Source: UBA4124 sp052034745 (GTDB lineage: Bacteria; Patescibacteriota; Minisyncoccia; Phycocordibacterales; UBA9973). Taken from it: a stretch of DNA of 29,394 bases. The first letter of the stretch is position 1, and each line of letters starts with the position of its first letter. The notes under the pieces are model-generated. The model saw only the letters and a program-made list of their open reading frames with translations, did not search any database and was not told the origin of the DNA. The position numbers and the translations under genes were made by a program. Location of the stretch: assembly GCA_052034745.1 (NCBI GenBank), contig JBPOIF010000031.1:1-29394 (forward strand), in the 5' to 3' direction. Positions 27,251 through 29,394 of this stretch are shown here, piece by piece.

Positions 27251-27649
27251 CTATTTTGTATTGAGTACGGTCACGGTGATTTGGAGCACGCTCGCAAAAC
27301 ACACCCACAAGAGATACGGCACTTGCATCCATGTCACGAACTTTGCGTACGGATAGATAGCGATCATCGCCCAGACGAGTGTCAGAAGGACAAGTACCAC
27401 ATCAACAGAGGCAAGGGTGAGGTTCTTGAGACCAAATTGAATCGGCGTAAAGGCGATATTGAATATGAGATTCAACACAAACGGAAGAAGAACAACAAAA
27501 GGAATCTTTTTTTCAAAAAAGAGCAAAAAAACTTTTCCAAAAGAAATCGCGATGAGTACATAGAGTACGGTCCATACCGGACCAAAGAGCCAGGATGGCG
27601 GTGCCCAGGCAGGTTTGAGGAGTTCACTGTAATTGGTGTAGTTATTCAT
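27251..27649 (-). CDS. tspO: TspO/MBR-family protein, 132 aa
   Basis: Five membrane helices. WAPPSWLFGPVWTVLYVLIA (about 15-34) is the signature PP-x-W-x-F-x-P-V-W-x-x-LY of the family, followed by LNLIFNIAFTPIQFGLKNL and VTWMQVPYLLWVCFASVL, which carry the usual tryptophan-rich and W-x-P-Y-x-x-W segments. TspO proteins bind porphyrins and take part in stress and redox responses. The length is slightly short. A TAGACT box 6 nt before the ATG could give it a leaderless transcript of its own. Confidence 0.93.
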   Translation of the reverse strand: MNNYTNYSELLKPAWAPPSWLFGPVWTVLYVLIAISFGKVFLLFFEKKIPFVVLLPFVLNLIFNIAFTPIQFGLKNLTLASVDVVLVLLTLVWAMIAIYPYAKFVTWMQVPYLLWVCFASVLQITVTVLNTK

Positions 27650-27658
27650 CCCTCTAGT

Positions 27659-27943
27659 CTACTCCAATACAAAGGAGAGCGAAATGCGGTCCCCTTCAAA
27701 TACTCCTTCTTTTTTGCGCACCGCACCTTTGATCGCAAGCAGGTATGCTCCTGATTGTATATGTGGAAAGAGTGCCGTCTGCCACGAAGTCTCTCCGAGC
27801 GTCGCACGGATTTTGACAAACCCTGCGCCATACGAATGCGCCGAAGCTTTGATCTTCTTTGAGAGATCCTTCTCAAGCGTCACAAAGTGCCACCCCATGT
27901 CTCCTGGCCATTTCCATACCACTGCCTGTATACGATACGTCAT
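27659..27943 (-). CDS. DUF1905 protein, 94 aa
   Basis: The sequence follows the DUF1905 pattern: WHFVTLEKDLSKKIK, GFVKIRATLGETSWQTALFP, GAYLLAIKGAVRKKEGV and EGDRISLSFVL. The family has a small beta barrel of unknown function, often fused to a YdeI-like domain that is absent here. It is soluble, with no signal peptide. It lies between DUF167 (3 nt away) and tspO (9 nt away) in the operon. Confidence 0.88.
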   Translation of the reverse strand: MTYRIQAVVWKWPGDMGWHFVTLEKDLSKKIKASAHSYGAGFVKIRATLGETSWQTALFPHIQSGAYLLAIKGAVRKKEGVFEGDRISLSFVLE

Positions 27944-27946
27944 AGA

Positions 27947-28186
27947 TTATGAAAACAATGTATCTGAAGGTTCGATAATCTCAAAACGCTTGCTTGGTCG
28001 AGTCGCACCACTTATGAGTCTGACGCCTCGACACCCCGGGAAGTATTCCATGAGCATCTCAACGACCCGGTCATTTGCCATATTGAACTCGGCCCTTGGC
28101 CGTACGCGCGCCTCAAAAGCACCTTCTTTTATCTTTTTGAATTCCTCACGTTTGCTTTCAGGAAATACTTTGACGCGAATAAACAT
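27947..28186 (-). CDS. DUF167 (YggU-type) protein, 79 aa
   Basis: The compact alpha/beta fold of DUF167 is visible: IRVKVFPESKREEF, AFEARVRPRAEFNMANDRVVEMLMEYF, and the C-terminal VRLISGATRPSKRFEI, which is the conserved V-x-L-x-x-G-x-x-S-R-x-K pattern. Function unknown. 5 nt behind the VKOR gene. Confidence 0.88.
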   Translation of the reverse strand: MFIRVKVFPESKREEFKKIKEGAFEARVRPRAEFNMANDRVVEMLMEYFPGCRGVRLISGATRPSKRFEIIEPSDTLFS

Positions 28187-28191
28187 AGCAC

Positions 28192-28644
28192 TTAGAGCAC
28201 CGGTTGTACTCCTTTGCGATTGATGATGCCACGGCTTGCAACAAAGATAGCGATGATGATCAGTGTGCAGAGTGCACAGAGTACACAGAAAGCATGAATA
28301 AAGACGATTTCTCGATACACGATAAAGAAGTTAAACAACATCCCGAGAAACGAGAGCACCGCGAGGACGCGTGCGGGACCAACCGTCTTGCGTCGCAGTC
28401 CAATGATTGCGATTGCCAAAAGTACCGGATACACACCGAGTGCAATCCATGGGAAAGGAATCCCGAACACATTTGCATACGGACTCTGCAGTACTGCAGA
28501 ACACGACACCCCTGATGAAAAATCACAAAACGAAGGAGCCTGTGAAGAAGCGATGCGGTACATGTACGCCTGCATACTGAGATAGAGCGCGTTTACAAAT
28601 GCGATCACCGAGACAATAATGATGAACCAATATCTTTTTTTCAT
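28192..28644 (-). CDS. VKOR-family disulfide-forming membrane protein, 150 aa
   Basis: Vitamin K epoxide reductase homologues oxidise a periplasmic thioredoxin-like partner and pass electrons to a quinone, so they do the DsbB job. The product has four or five membrane helices, the outer loop pair in FCDFSSGVSCSAVLQSPYA (Cys residues followed by the SCS motif), FGIPFPWIALG, and the active CxxC within HAFCVLCALC. There is no fused thioredoxin domain and no DsbA in the window, so its partner is elsewhere. The four-Cys pilin (1120) and the Cys pairs in the dockerin and 186-aa proteins are possible clients. First gene of the operon; TATACT lies 9 nt before the ATG. Confidence 0.92.
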   Translation of the reverse strand: MKKRYWFIIIVSVIAFVNALYLSMQAYMYRIASSQAPSFCDFSSGVSCSAVLQSPYANVFGIPFPWIALGVYPVLLAIAIIGLRRKTVGPARVLAVLSFLGMLFNFFIVYREIVFIHAFCVLCALCTLIIIAIFVASRGIINRKGVQPVL

Positions 28645-28653
28645 AATATCTCA

Positions 28654-28659
28654 AGTATA
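28654..28659 (-). promoter_or_regulatory. promoter of the VKOR operon (-10)
   Basis: TATACT 9 nt before the VKOR ATG, giving a leader of about 2-3 nt. It lies just behind the terminator of the candidate small RNA. Confidence 0.5.
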
Positions 28660-28670
28660 CTCCTGAAATA

Positions 28671-28730
28671 AAAAAAACCGGTTACGGGGAGTAACCGGTT
28701 GGTAAGAATATTGGAATATAAATCGCTTCG
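28671..28730 (-). ncRNA. candidate small RNA, about 60 nt
   Basis: An extended -10 (TGGTATACT, 28737-28745) would start transcription near 28730. After an AT-rich stretch the transcript ends in a perfect 10-bp hairpin (AACCGGTTAC with GTAACCGGTT, loop 28686-28690) and a run of T (28671-28675). No ATG or GTG ORF fits between. It is bounded on the upstream side by the terminator of the next gene, so it looks like a free-standing unit. It could also be only a leftover terminator. Confidence 0.4.
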
Positions 28731-28752
28731 TTTAAGAGTATACCATAGCAAA

Positions 28753-28788
28753 TAAAAAGGACCCAGAATCACTTTGTGATTCTGGGTC
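28753..28788 (-). terminator. terminator of the 165-aa gene
   Basis: GACCCAGAATCAC pairs perfectly with GTGATTCTGGGTC (13 bp, 3-nt loop), followed by CTTTTTATTT on the minus strand, 8 nt after the stop. Confidence 0.92.
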
Positions 28789-28796
28789 TACTGTCT

Positions 28797-29294
28797 TTAG
28801 ACAAGAGGCATCAGATGAATCTCTTCGTACAGCTCAGGAAAAAGAGAATGCACCTTTTTCATCAGCCCGCGGACATATTCGGCTTCCTGCGCATTTCCCT
28901 TTTTGCTCAAAGGTATCCGCAGAAGCGCATTGTGTTCCATGTCCACCGGATAAAAATCATCTGGCAGAACGTCGCCGTTCAGCGCATCTGCAAAGGATTC
29001 CGGGGTCTCCATCAACTGACAGCAAGCTTTCCAGTTTTTGGAGATAAACATCTCCCTAAGCTGGATAGCAACAACTTCTGACTTAGCAATCACCAGAATT
29101 GTTCTTTCCTTTTCTGTAGAAACACATCGGGAATGAACTCCGTTTTCCTGCAAAAGCGTAGTGACAACTTTGAGCCAGGCATTCCCGGGAAAGATCTCAA
29201 TGAAAGATCCAGGGACGATTTCAGATATCACCAGAAATATTGCGGCCTTTTGTATGGGGCCAACCTTCATTGTCAATAAAAACTCTTTTTCCAT
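28797..29294 (-). CDS. hypothetical protein, 165 aa
   Basis: Not recognised. Soluble alpha/beta sequence without a signal peptide or membrane helix: MEKEFLLTMKVGPIQKAAIF, IFPGNAWLKVVTTLLQENGV, RTILVIAKSEVVAIQLREMF and a helical C-terminus. ATG 29294 is chosen; a TTG at 29324 would add ten residues. Together with its consensus promoter, leader of about 44 nt and strong terminator, it forms a single-gene unit like the orphan gene at 2104. The remaining sequence up to 29394 shows no further gene. Confidence 0.7.
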   Translation of the reverse strand: MEKEFLLTMKVGPIQKAAIFLVISEIVPGSFIEIFPGNAWLKVVTTLLQENGVHSRCVSTEKERTILVIAKSEVVAIQLREMFISKNWKACCQLMETPESFADALNGDVLPDDFYPVDMEHNALLRIPLSKKGNAQEAEYVRGLMKKVHSLFPELYEEIHLMPLV

Positions 29295-29344
29295 GTTTAA
29301 TGGGTTTTTGGTTTTGGGGAACAAATATTAGATTCCTAGCAAGC

Positions 29345-29373
29345 ATTATACACCAAAAAGGCTCAAAAGTCAA
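29345..29373 (-). promoter_or_regulatory. consensus promoter of the 165-aa gene
   Basis: TTGACT, 17 nt, TATAAT on the minus strand. Confidence 0.85.
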
Positions 29374-29394
29374 TCACTTCCTCCTGCAAAAAAA

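Noticed and set aside
1..29394. CRISPR array, insertion sequence, integrase or rRNA gene.
   Set aside because: No regularly spaced repeats, no transposase or integrase motifs, and no rRNA-like sequence were seen.

Overview
This window is a compact stretch of a small bacterial genome. It most resembles the Candidate Phyla Radiation (Patescibacteria), probably a Parcubacteria-type lineage. That placement is inferred from gene content: a DUF5667 protein beside a sigma factor, lamin-tail and cohesin/dockerin surface proteins, a VirD4-like ATPase without a relaxase, a short MiaA and YchF, and many tiny membrane proteins. It does not rest on a phylogenetic marker. TGA is a stop (for example at miaA) and Trp is read from TGG by a CCA-anticodon tRNA, so the code-25 lineages are unlikely. 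Shine-Dalgarno sequences are nearly absent. Many genes instead have a TATACT/TATAAT-like -10 box about 6-9 nt before the start codon, which points to widespread leaderless transcription.

Layout. 1-2000: two tRNA-Leu genes running straight into miaA; convergent to them, tRNA-Trp running straight into a type IV pilin-like gene, preceded by rpmG (bL33). 2000-3630: orphan small genes, one with a long leader hairpin and one with a two-helix membrane anchor plus heptad coiled coil, and a promoter-terminator pair with no gene between. 3634-4635: ychF. 4674-14317 is the centrepiece, about 9.6 kb on the minus strand with almost no gaps. In transcription order it encodes a Tat-signal protein, a large signal-less beta-rich protein with a phage-structural flavour, an acidic protein, a 60-aa protein, TatC, two near-duplicate TatAs, a secreted repeat protein ending in a dockerin, and two membrane-anchored cohesin proteins. 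It reads as an export-and-surface-assembly locus: Tat exports something folded, and cohesin-dockerin pairing could hold the secreted protein to the cell surface.

14400-18250: a helical protein divergent from a family-4 uracil-DNA glycosylase, a small membrane protein, type II NADH dehydrogenase, and a divergent sigma factor with its presumed membrane regulator (DUF5667). 18230-22625: a lamin-tail/PKD surface protein co-transcribed with a VirD4/TraG-like ATPase, a small membrane protein and a basic Cys-containing protein. 22735-26311: DoxX-like protein, lipoprotein-like protein, DUF4015 glycoside hydrolase, SppA-type protease, a 21-aa peptide gene and DUF378. 26382-28644: an operon of VKOR, DUF167, DUF1905, TspO, DoxX-like protein and cupin, with a redox/envelope theme that fits NDH-2. 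28665-29373: a candidate small RNA and an orphan gene with a consensus promoter.

The strongest candidate for an undescribed system is the 4674-14317 operon. All functional calls are from reading the sequence; no database search was possible.
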